Assembly (NCBI GenBank): GCA_025963725.1
Contig: JAOQAE010000006.1
Span: forward strand, 310,001-374,000
DNA from: Bacteroidota bacterium
GTDB lineage: Bacteria; Bacteroidota; Bacteroidia; 2-12-FULL-35-15
Direction: 5' to 3'
Length of the DNA stretch: 64,000 nt
The notes beneath the pieces were generated by a model that saw only the letters and a list, made by a program, of their open reading frames with translations, had not been told where the DNA came from and made no database searches. Shown here piece by piece: positions 1 through 8,095 of the stretch; positions within the stretch are counted from its first letter, which is position 1, and every line of letters begins with the position of its first letter. The position numbers were made by a program, and so were the translations under genes.

Positions 1-2242
1 GCGCCGCCAGCTGCGATGCAAAATCATTTGCAGGAGGTTCCGGCTTTGCCTTTTTATTTGGATTGTTATTTTGAACCGGAGCTTTTGCCGCAGGGGCATT
101 GCCGCTTACAGCATCCTTCATCGACAAAGCGATCCGCTTGCGCTGCACATCCACTTCGGTGACTGTTACCGTTACTTTCTGCGCCACTTTCACCACCGTA
201 TTCGGATCGGAAACATAGGTGTTTGATAATTGCGAGATATGAACGAGGCCATCCTGGTGCACACCGATGTCGACAAAAGCCCCAAAATTAGTGACGTTGG
301 TGACAATGCCCGGGAGCTTCATCCCTATCCGCAGGTCTTTCATTTCATGAACGCTGTCGTCGAAAGCAAACACCTCAAACGATTTACGCGGATCGCGGCC
401 CGGCTTGTCGAGCTCGGAAAGAATATCATTCAGAGTAGGAAGCCCTACTTTTTCGGTTACATATTTCTGTAGCGAAATTTGCTTGCGCAATTCCTTATCG
501 CTCATCAATTGCTCGATGGTGCAGTTAAGGTCGGCGGCCATTTTCTCAACGATGTGGTAGCTTTCCGGGTGAACCGCGCTTTTATCCAGCGGATGCTTCC
601 CGTTGGAAATGCGCATGAACCCTGCAGCCTGCTCGTATGCCTTTTCTCCCATGCGTGGCACTTTCAATAATTCTTTTCTTGACTTGAACGGACCGTTCTC
701 ATTCCTGTACTCCACAATGTTCCGCGCCAGCTGCGGCCCCAATCCCGACACATACGTGAGCAGCTGCTTGCTCGCCGTGTTCACTTCCACTCCTACTTTA
801 TTCACCGAGCTTTCCACCACTTCATCCAGCTTTTTCTTCAATAGGTACTGATCAACATCGTGCTGGTACTGTCCCACGCCAATCGATTTCGCATCGATCT
901 TCACCAGCTCTGCCAGCGGATCCGCCAGCCTTCTGCCAATGGAAACAGCGCCGCGAACGGTAATGTCCTTGTCGGGAAATTCCTCGCGTGCCACATCCGA
1001 AGCGGAATAAATAGATGCGCCGCTTTCGTTCACCATGATCACGTTGATCTCTTTCGGCAATTCATCGATGCTCTTGATAAACGCTTCCGTTTCACGCCCC
1101 GCAGTGCCGTTGCCGATCGCGATGGCCTCCAGGTTATGCTTTGCGCACAGCGCCATCACCGTTTGCTTCGAGTGAAATAATTTATTCTGCTCATGCGGGT
1201 AGATCACGGTATCTTCCAATAATTTTCCCTGCTTGTCGAGGGCAACCACCTTGCAGCCGGTACGAAATCCCGGATCGATCGCAAGGATCGCCTTCTGCCC
1301 CAGCGGCGATGCCAGCAGCAGCTCACGCAGGTTATCTGCAAACACCTGGATCGCTTTCTCATCGGCCAGCTCTTTGGTCATCATGCGCATTTCACTTTCT
1401 ATGGAGCTTTGCATCATACGCTCATAAGAATCCGTCACAGCAAGCTTCACCTGCTCCGATGCAGCATTGTTGCCTGTTACGAATTGCTTGTGTAAAATAT
1501 CAAGCGCGCTTTCTTCCGGCGGCGCAATAAATATGCTGAGCACCTCTTCGCTTTCGCCCCTGCGGATCGCGAGCAGGCGGTGCGAGGGACAAGCCATCAG
1601 CGGCTCTTCCCATTCGAAATAATCCTTGAACTTTTCTCCCACTTCTTCTTTTCCTTTCAGCACCTTGCTTTTGATGGTGGCTTCACGCCTGAATAAATTC
1701 CGGATCTTATCGCGTGCTTCGGCATTCTCATTCACCCATTCCGCAATAATATCGCGGGCGCCGGCAAGCGCTTCGGCCGCCGACTTCACTTCCTTCTCTT
1801 CCGAGATGAATTTATCCGCTTCGGCTTCCACATTTATTCTTCCCTGCTCAAACAGCAGCTGTGCCAATGGCTCCAGCGCTTTTTCCTTTGCGATGGTTGC
1901 ACGCGTGCGGCGCTTCGGCTTGTATGGCAGGTAAATATCTTCGAGTGTGGATAAGGTTTCTGCGGCACGAAGCTGCTCTATCAGCTCCGGCGTTAATTTC
2001 CCTTGGCCTTCAATGGAATCGATGATCGCTTCCCGCCTCTTCTCAAGGGCGCGTAAACGCTCGATCTCATCGCGCACAGCGGCCACCTGCACTTCATCGA
2101 GCGTGCCGGTCATTTCCTTACGGTAGCGTGAAATGAATGGAATGGTTGCGCCTTCATCGAGCAGGCCTACAGTGGCGCTTACCTGCTGTTCCCTGATGCC
2201 CAATTGCAGGGCGATCTTTTTATAAAAACGTGTGTCTGACAT
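1..2242 (-). CDS. tex: Tex-family transcription accessory / S1 RNA-binding protein, cut by left edge
   Basis: The minus-strand reading frame begins MSDTRFYKKIALQLGIREQQ and stays open for 747 codons to the window edge, so only the last residues are missing (Tex is usually about 750-780 aa). Visible family landmarks are the N-terminal helical region (IPFISRYRKEMTGTLDE), the YqgF/RNase H-like fold (ILAIDPGFRTGCKVVALD), the helix-hairpin-helix stretch (YVSGLGPQLARNIVEYR) and a C-terminal S1 domain (MKLPGIVTNVTNFGAFVDIG), followed by an Ala/Pro/Lys-rich tail. Tex binds nucleic acid and acts with RNA polymerase in the cytoplasm. recG lies 248 bp upstream on the same strand, separated by dispersed repeats, so co-transcription is uncertain. 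Confidence 0.96.
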   Translation of the reverse strand, partial: MSDTRFYKKIALQLGIREQQVSATVGLLDEGATIPFISRYRKEMTGTLDEVQVAAVRDEIERLRALEKRREAIIDSIEGQGKLTPELIEQLRAAETLSTLEDIYLPYKPKRRTRATIAKEKALEPLAQLLFEQGRINVEAEADKFISEEKEVKSAAEALAGARDIIAEWVNENAEARDKIRNLFRREATIKSKVLKGKEEVGEKFKDYFEWEEPLMACPSHRLLAIRRGESEEVLSIFIAPPEESALDILHKQFVTGNNAASEQVKLAVTDSYERMMQSSIESEMRMMTKELADEKAIQVFADNLRELLLASPLGQKAILAIDPGFRTGCKVVALDKQGKLLEDTVIYPHEQNKLFHSKQTVMALCAKHNLEAIAIGNGTAGRETEAFIKSIDELPKEINVIMVNESGASIYSASDVAREEFPDKDITVRGAVSIGRRLADPLAELVKIDAKSIGVGQYQHDVDQYLLKKKLDEVVESSVNKVGVEVNTASKQLLTYVSGLGPQLARNIVEYRNENGPFKSRKELLKVPRMGEKAYEQAAGFMRISNGKHPLDKSAVHPESYHIVEKMAADLNCTIEQLMSDKELRKQISLQKYVTEKVGLPTLNDILSELDKPGRDPRKSFEVFAFDDSVHEMKDLRIGMKLPGIVTNVTNFGAFVDIGVHQDGLVHISQLSNTYVSDPNTVVKVAQKVTVTVTEVDVQRKRIALSMKDAVSGNAPAAKAPVQNNNPNKKAKPEPPANDFASQLAA

Positions 2243-2333
2243 ATCTTCTTATTCTTTGAGCAAAGATAAGGAAAGCAACTGGCGGGAATTATAATGTTTT
2301 CAACAGGTACAGGGGTTTTGTTGAAAAAAAAGC

Positions 2334-2385
2334 ATTCCGGATGATGGAAGAAGATCCATTCGCTTCGCTCAGGATGACATTTCGG
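2334..2385. repeat. dispersed GTCATCCTGAG-type repeat between recG and tex
   Basis: Read on the minus strand this is GTCATCCTGAGCGAAGCGAA followed by TGGATCTTCTTCC, an interspersed motif of the same GTCAT-starting style as other repeats in the window (10155, 16481, 16541, 38042, 46880). It lies in the 248 bp gap between recG and tex. Single copy here; membership in one family is my inference. Confidence 0.6.
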
Positions 2386-2456
2386 AAACATCGTTAACTA
2401 TAGTTTTTCAGATGCTTTCAGAATACTGCGTTATTCCGTAAGAATAACACAGTAAA

Positions 2457-2490
2457 GATTCGTAAAATTCGTAAAAATTCGTTATTCGTA
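2457..2490. repeat. ATTCGTAA/ATTCGTTATTCG intergenic repeat
   Basis: A run of reiterated ATTCGTAA and ATTCGTTATTCG units sits directly behind the recG stop codon. The same AT-rich unit (GAATTACGAAT / ATTCGTTATTCGT) recurs at 14329-14370, 16388-16533 and 39220-39285, always between genes. Confidence 0.6.
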
Positions 2491-4599
2491 TTATGATATT
2501 CTGCTCCAGTTCGTATTGTTCCTTCCCATCATGGAAAAGTGATACGCGATGTTTGCATTCTCGGGCTTCTGCAATTCGGGATCTTCGGAAAGCAGTTCTA
2601 TTACCATGTTCCGCGCAGCATGAAGGATCTGCGCATCTTTTGCAAGGTCGGCAAGATTGAGGTCGAGAACGCCGCTCTGCTGTGTGCCGGCCATATCTCC
2701 CGGGCCGCGTAATTTCAGGTCCACATCGGCGATCTCAAAGCCATCGTTGGTCCTGCACATGGTTTCCATCCGCAATTTTCCATCCGGGCCTAACTTATGC
2801 GAGGTCATTAAAATGCAATACGATTGCTCCGCACCGCGTCCCACTCTTCCGCGGAGCTGGTGCAGTTGCGAAAGGCCGAAGCGTTCCGCGCTTTCGATTA
2901 CCATCACGCTTGCATTCGGAACATTTACTCCCACTTCTATCACGGTGGTCGCCACCATAATGTGCGTTTCACCCTTTACAAAGCGCTGCATCTCGAATTC
3001 CTTGGCATCCGCTTTCATTTGTCCGTGCACAATGCTTACCTGGTAAGGCGGCGGGAATGCGCGCACTATGCTTTCATAGCCATCCATCAGGTCCTTGTAA
3101 TCCATTTTTTCGGATTCCTTGATCAGCGGGTAAACCACATAGATCTGCCTTCCGACCTCGATCTGCTCCTTCATAAAGCCGAACACCCGCATCCGGTTGC
3201 TGTCGAAGCGGTGCACCGTCTGGATCGGCTTTCTACCCGGCGGCATCTCGTCGATCACACTTACATCAAGGTCGCCATACAGCGTCATTGCCAGCGTGCG
3301 CGGGATCGGCGTGGCGCTCATGATGAGCACATGCGGGGAGATCGTATTCTTCGACCACATCTTCGCGCGCTGCGCCACACCAAAGCGGTGCTGCTCATCG
3401 ATCACCACGAGGCCGATGTTTTTGAACTGCACCGCATCCTCGAGCAGGGCATGCGTCCCGATCAGGATCTGCATTTCACCATTCTGTAATTGCTCATGCA
3501 GCACCCTTCTTGCCTTCGCCCTTGTGGAGCCCGTGAGCAAGCCTATTGTAATGTTCAGCGGCTTTAACAACTGGGAGATCGTTTCATAATGCTGGTTGGC
3601 GAGGATCTCCGTGGGCGCCATGAGGCAGGCCTGGAAGCCATTATCCAGTGCGATCAGCATGTTCATCAGCGCCACCAGTGTTTTCCCGCTTCCCACATCT
3701 CCCTGGATCAGCCGGTTCATCTGCTTGCCGCTGCCCATGTCGAGCCGCACTTCCTTGATCACCCGCTTCTGTGCGCCGGTAAGCTCGAACGGTAAATGAT
3801 GATTGAAAAAATTATTGAAGTAATCTCCCACTTTTGAAAATACATTTCCGCGGAATGTTTTTTCCCGCAGCCCTTTTTGCCTCAGCAATTTCAGCTGGAT
3901 AAAAAAGAGCTCGTCGAATTTCAACCGCAGCTCCGCACGCTTCAGCGACCCGGGATCTTTCGGCAGGTGGATCTGGCGGAATGCCTCTTCGCGTGAGATC
4001 AGCTGGAACTTATCGATGATGGACTTTGAAAGCGTTTCGGGAATGTTATTCTTTATTTGCAGCACGAGCGCCTTTTGCAGGCGTGCAATGCCTTTGGTAT
4101 CGAGCATGCGGAGCTTTAATTTTTCCGTGCTGTTGTAAACGGCCTGCAGCGCGGAAGCCAGCAATGTGTTCTCATCGCTTACCGGGTCGATCTCGGGATG
4201 TGCGATGTTGAACTTTCCGTTGAAGGCTGTAGGCTTGCCGAAAACCACGAACTCATGTGTGGCATGCGGCTTTATCTTTTCACCGATCCATTTCGCGCCC
4301 TGGAACCAAACAAGCTCCAGTGTTCCGCTGCCATCGGAAAGCGTGGCAACAAACCGCTGCGAGCGCTTAACACCGACCATTTCCGTATGTACGATCTTCC
4401 CTCTCAGCTGCACGTAAGGCAGATCGGCATTGATCTCTTTGATCTTATAAAATTTGGTGCGGTCAACATAGCGAAAGGGATAAAACGTAAGCAGGTCGCC
4501 ATAATTGAAAATGCGGAGCTCCTTCTTCAGCAGCTCTCCCTTCTGGGGCCCAACGCCCTTCAGGTATTCAATTGGTGTATGTAAAAAGTTGCCCGACAT
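2491..4599 (-). CDS. recG: ATP-dependent DNA helicase RecG
   Basis: The 702-aa product matches RecG in length and motif order. The N-terminal wedge/OB region (YPFRYVDRTKFYKI through the 140s) binds the branched DNA. The helicase core shows Walker A (QGDVGSGKT), Walker B (VVIDEQHRFG, the DEQH form), motif III (MSATPIPRTL), the C-terminal lobe (ATTVIEVGVNVPNASVMVIE) and motif VI (QLHQLRGRVGRG). RecG remodels stalled forks and branch-migrates Holliday junctions. The start MSGNFLHTP is the first Met of the frame. The gene runs toward tex, is divergent from the tail-specific protease at 4791, and appears intact. Confidence 0.97.
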   Translation of the reverse strand: MSGNFLHTPIEYLKGVGPQKGELLKKELRIFNYGDLLTFYPFRYVDRTKFYKIKEINADLPYVQLRGKIVHTEMVGVKRSQRFVATLSDGSGTLELVWFQGAKWIGEKIKPHATHEFVVFGKPTAFNGKFNIAHPEIDPVSDENTLLASALQAVYNSTEKLKLRMLDTKGIARLQKALVLQIKNNIPETLSKSIIDKFQLISREEAFRQIHLPKDPGSLKRAELRLKFDELFFIQLKLLRQKGLREKTFRGNVFSKVGDYFNNFFNHHLPFELTGAQKRVIKEVRLDMGSGKQMNRLIQGDVGSGKTLVALMNMLIALDNGFQACLMAPTEILANQHYETISQLLKPLNITIGLLTGSTRAKARRVLHEQLQNGEMQILIGTHALLEDAVQFKNIGLVVIDEQHRFGVAQRAKMWSKNTISPHVLIMSATPIPRTLAMTLYGDLDVSVIDEMPPGRKPIQTVHRFDSNRMRVFGFMKEQIEVGRQIYVVYPLIKESEKMDYKDLMDGYESIVRAFPPPYQVSIVHGQMKADAKEFEMQRFVKGETHIMVATTVIEVGVNVPNASVMVIESAERFGLSQLHQLRGRVGRGAEQSYCILMTSHKLGPDGKLRMETMCRTNDGFEIADVDLKLRGPGDMAGTQQSGVLDLNLADLAKDAQILHAARNMVIELLSEDPELQKPENANIAYHFSMMGRNNTNWSRIS

Positions 4600-4744
4600 G
4601 CTGCAGCGAATTTAAAGAAAAAGCAGCCTTGTGCTGTGATTTTTAATTTTACACCCCTCGTGGAAAGCACGAAGTTCCGCATTTTACAAAGGCATAAAAA
4701 GAGCCTATACCATGCAAAACAGGGCGGAGAAATGGTTTTTTTAT

Positions 4745-4752
4745 TAAATTTG
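4745..4752 (+). promoter_or_regulatory. putative -7 box (TAAATTTG) for the S41 protease
   Basis: TAAATTTG fits the Bacteroidota -7 consensus TAnnTTTG, 38 bp before the ATG at 4791. A matching -33 TTTG at the expected distance is not evident, so this is a partial match only. Confidence 0.35.
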
Positions 4753-4790
4753 TTGTCAGAACAAGCTCCAGCGCCGCCGGTACTCTATTG

Positions 4791-6899
4791 ATGAAGAAAT
4801 TTATTTTCCCTTTTTATCTTTTATTTTTTTTATTCCAGCCCTTGTTTTCACAGGATAAAAACAATCCCTGTGAGCGTACGGCGCTGATGATCGGGATGCT
4901 CAACAAATTCCATTACCAGCCTGTGGAGCTGAACGACAAGGTCTCCGAACAGATCTTCGATGACTTTATTAATGCGCTCGATCCCTACAGCCTGATCTTT
5001 ACCGACCTCGAGCTGAAAAAGCTGGAGATGTTCAAAACCAGCATCGATGACATCAACCGCAGCAGCAATGCCTGCGCCTTCCTGAAGCTTGCCACCGAGC
5101 TATACCGTGAACGCCTCATAAAAGTGGACACTATGGTGGGAAGCATCTTACAGAAGCCTTTTGATTTCACTGCAAAAGATACGATCACATTTTTCCCGAT
5201 GGCGGAAAAGATCACTTCCGCGGATGACATACAGCTTGAAAAAAGATGGAAAAGACGCCTGAAATACAAAGCGCTCGAGCTTATCTTTTCCGCCGCCGAT
5301 GAAAATGACGATCCCTTGAAAGCTGACAATAAAACCCTTTTACTGAAAGAGCCCGAAGCCCGAAAAAAACTCCGCGTAAAGGAAAAGCGGTTTACACAAC
5401 GCATTCTTGATTACCCGATGGGCTTCGACAATTATGTTTCCGTGATGTTCCACAATGCCATCGCGAACAGGTATGATCCGCACACGCTTTATTTTTCTTC
5501 CCTTGAAAAAGAGAATTTCCAGGCCGGGCTTTCAACCGAAGCAAAATCATTCGGCTTGTCGTTCAGTGAAGGAAAGAACGGTGAAGTGGCCATTGGGGAG
5601 CTTACACCGGGCGGCCCTGCATGGAAATCGAGCGAGCTCCATAAAGACGATGTGGTGCTGAAGATCAAATGGCCGGATGCGGAAGCGATCGAACTTGCGT
5701 ATTCCAGCGCATCCGAAGTGGATGACCTGATCCACTCTTCCACATCCGATAAGGTGGAGCTGACGGTGAGGCAGGGAAACGGGATGGTAAGCACTGTTAC
5801 GCTTTACCGCGAAGTGATCAGCGTAGATGAGAACAGCATCACCGGCTTTGTGCTGAATGGCGAAAAGAAGATCGGTTACATTTCACTCCCGGGATTTTAC
5901 ACCGAGATGAACAGCACACAGGCACTGGGATGTGCGAACGATGTGGCAAAGGAGATCCTGAAATTACAGAAGGAGAATATTGAAGGCATCATCCTCGACC
6001 TTCGCTATAACGGCGGCGGCTCCCTGTATGAAGCGGTGAACCTTGCCGGGATCTTTATTGACGAAGGCCCGCTCTGCATGATGCGCGATAAGAATGCAAA
6101 ACCGCAGCTGGTAAAGGACATGAACCGCGGAACCATTTACAGCGGCCCGCTGATCCTGATGGTGAACGGATTGAGCGCATCCGCCTCCGAAATATTTTCG
6201 GCCGGGCTGCAGGATTATAACCGCGCGCTCATCGTTGGGAGCAACACCTATGGCAAGGCGATCGGGCAGGTTACATTGCCCGTGGATACTACCATCGACC
6301 CGAACAACTACCGTGAAGGACAGGATAACAACGCAACGGATTTTGTGAATGTAACGCTCAGCAAATTTTACGGCATCGACGGGGTGAGCCACCAGCGAAG
6401 CGGCGTTAAGCCCGATGTGCTGCTTCCCGACTTTTACAGCAACGAGCTTTACGGTGAGGCTGCGAACCCATATTCCCTAAAGCCGGATACGATCGTAAAG
6501 AAAGTTTTCTTCAACCCTTCACCTGCCCTCCCGAAGGCTGAGGTTGCCGCGCTGAGCAAAGCGCGCTTAGCTAAGGACGGCTCTTTCAACCGCATCAGCG
6601 CAGTTTCGGATTCGATCCGGAACAATGCAAAGCAGCGCGAAAAAATTGCGCTGACCCTGGATGCATACAGGCAGTACAGGAAAAAATCGGATGAAACGGA
6701 AGGTCAGGTATTGAAGCTTGTTTATCACCCATCTGAAAAGTACAAGGTATCGGGAACGCTCTATGATGAAGACCTGCTACAGGCCGATACCTACAAGAAA
6801 GAAATGAACGACATACTTATCAAAAACATTCAGAACGATGTGTACATCGAAGAATCGTTTTTGATCATGAACGATTTAATTAACTATAACCACAAATAA
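4791..6899 (+). CDS. prc: carboxy-terminal (tail-specific) processing protease, S41 family
   Basis: I start at ATG 4791; an in-frame TTG lies just before it. The product of about 702 aa opens with a signal peptide (KKFIFPFYLLFFLFQPLFSQ). A Tsp-type N-terminal helical region follows, then a PDZ domain (GEVAIGELTPGGPAWKSSEL) and the S41 catalytic core. The core contains the strand GYISLPGFYTEM, LDLRYNGGGSL, the nucleophile region NGLSASASEIFSAGLQDY and the lysine in GSNTYGKAIGQV, roughly residues 460-490, forming the Ser-Lys dyad. The C-terminal region after the protease core resembles the tail of the long Prc form. It should cleave tagged or misfolded periplasmic proteins from the C-terminus. 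The next gene, a secreted helical protein, starts 10 bp downstream. Confidence 0.93.
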   Translation: MKKFIFPFYLLFFLFQPLFSQDKNNPCERTALMIGMLNKFHYQPVELNDKVSEQIFDDFINALDPYSLIFTDLELKKLEMFKTSIDDINRSSNACAFLKLATELYRERLIKVDTMVGSILQKPFDFTAKDTITFFPMAEKITSADDIQLEKRWKRRLKYKALELIFSAADENDDPLKADNKTLLLKEPEARKKLRVKEKRFTQRILDYPMGFDNYVSVMFHNAIANRYDPHTLYFSSLEKENFQAGLSTEAKSFGLSFSEGKNGEVAIGELTPGGPAWKSSELHKDDVVLKIKWPDAEAIELAYSSASEVDDLIHSSTSDKVELTVRQGNGMVSTVTLYREVISVDENSITGFVLNGEKKIGYISLPGFYTEMNSTQALGCANDVAKEILKLQKENIEGIILDLRYNGGGSLYEAVNLAGIFIDEGPLCMMRDKNAKPQLVKDMNRGTIYSGPLILMVNGLSASASEIFSAGLQDYNRALIVGSNTYGKAIGQVTLPVDTTIDPNNYREGQDNNATDFVNVTLSKFYGIDGVSHQRSGVKPDVLLPDFYSNELYGEAANPYSLKPDTIVKKVFFNPSPALPKAEVAALSKARLAKDGSFNRISAVSDSIRNNAKQREKIALTLDAYRQYRKKSDETEGQVLKLVYHPSEKYKVSGTLYDEDLLQADTYKKEMNDILIKNIQNDVYIEESFLIMNDLINYNHK

Positions 6900-6909
6900 A
6901 AACACAAAC

Positions 6910-7953
6910 ATGAAGAAGATCAAAAGAAGCTTACTATCAGTACTCTGCATCAGCCTTTTTATAGCGAACCCGGTGAAAGCACAAAAATCGGCGGTGGAAT
7001 ACCTCGAAAATATCAACAAGGAATTAACCGCGCTCATGGCCGATACCTGGGATTATACAAGCGCCGTTGCTCACGGGAAAACTGCGCGCAAGATCGACAG
7101 CCGGAGGAAAGACCTCATCAAAACCTCCCTGCAGGCAAAGAACCGCATCGGCAGGATGCCGGCCTTCAATGGCGATGCAGGCCTTCGCGATTCGGTAGTT
7201 GCCTTTCTTACGATCAACTACAATGTACTCACCCAGGATTACGAGAAGATCGTAAACATGGAAGAGATCGCGGAACAATCGTACGACATGATGGAAGCAT
7301 ACCTCCTTGCACAGGAAAAAGCGAATGAGCGGCTGAACACGGCTGGTGACCGTATGGAAATTGAGCAGAAAAAGTTCGCGGCAGCAAACAACATCAACCT
7401 GCTGGAGAATAAGGACAAGGTTGCAAAGAAGCTGGAAAGCGCCGGAGATGTGATCAAATATTACAACGAGATCTACCTGATCTTTTTCAAAAGCTATAAG
7501 CAGGAAGCATACCTGATGGATGCGATGAACCGCAGCGACCTGAATGCGATGGAACAGAACAAAAATGCATTGGCCACCACTGCGGCGGAAGGCCTTGAAA
7601 AGCTTGCGAAGATCCAGCCGTTCAAAGGCGATGCCAACTTAAAGGCAGCCTGCAAGAGCATGCTCGAATTCTACAAGGATGAAGCCGCAACAAAAATGCC
7701 CGGCATCATTGAGTTTTACATGAAGAAAGAAAAGCTGGATAAGGTAAAAGCCGCCTTTGATGCAAAGCCGGAAAACAAGCGCACACAGCAGGATATCGAC
7801 CAGTACAACACTGCTGCAAACGATATGAATGCAGGACTGAACAAATACAACAGCAACAACGAGGCATTGAACAAGAACAGGAACAACCTGCTGGAGAAAT
7901 GGAACAATGCCGCTGCAAAGTTCATGGACAGCCACGTTCCGAAGTACAAATAA
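6910..7953 (+). CDS. secreted helical protein, LIC11966-like (tentative)
   Basis: 347 aa with a signal peptide (KKIKRSLLSVLCISLFIANPVKA). The mature part is nearly all charged, amphipathic helix (YLENINKELTALMADTWDY, YLLAQEKANERLNTAGDRM, QYNTAANDMNAGLNKYNSNN) with no catalytic motif and few cysteines. The overall pattern resembles the poorly described LIC11966 surface-protein family; I hold that comparison loosely. It is probably co-transcribed with the upstream S41 protease (10 bp gap) and is followed by a strong terminator, so the two form a unit. It could be a partner or substrate of the protease, but that is inference from position. Confidence 0.6.
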   Translation: MKKIKRSLLSVLCISLFIANPVKAQKSAVEYLENINKELTALMADTWDYTSAVAHGKTARKIDSRRKDLIKTSLQAKNRIGRMPAFNGDAGLRDSVVAFLTINYNVLTQDYEKIVNMEEIAEQSYDMMEAYLLAQEKANERLNTAGDRMEIEQKKFAAANNINLLENKDKVAKKLESAGDVIKYYNEIYLIFFKSYKQEAYLMDAMNRSDLNAMEQNKNALATTAAEGLEKLAKIQPFKGDANLKAACKSMLEFYKDEAATKMPGIIEFYMKKEKLDKVKAAFDAKPENKRTQQDIDQYNTAANDMNAGLNKYNSNNEALNKNRNNLLEKWNNAAAKFMDSHVPKYK

Positions 7954-7973
7954 AAAAATCAGATCTCAGTGAT

Positions 7974-8001
7974 AACGCCTCCTGCATACGCGGGAGGCGT
8001 T
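7974..8001 (+). terminator. hairpin terminator after the protease unit
   Basis: A 9-bp stem (AACGCCTCC ... GGAGGCGTT) with a 10-nt loop, followed by CTTATTTC, lies 21 bp after the stop at 7953. Confidence 0.8.
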
Positions 8002-8095
8002 CTTATTTCAAAAGGGCATGATTTTCCCTGTAAGCCGGAAATTTACAGGCAACTTTTAAACTTTATTACGTTATAGTAATAACTGCTACTCGTTT

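Noticed and set aside
2179-2391. Minus-strand ORF of 70 codons overlapping the start of tex
   Set aside because: Overlaps the tex start and the dispersed repeat; the translation is repeat-derived.
2824-3489. 221-codon open frame on + across recG
   Set aside because: Antisense shadow of the RecG helicase core; no signal, motif or promoter.
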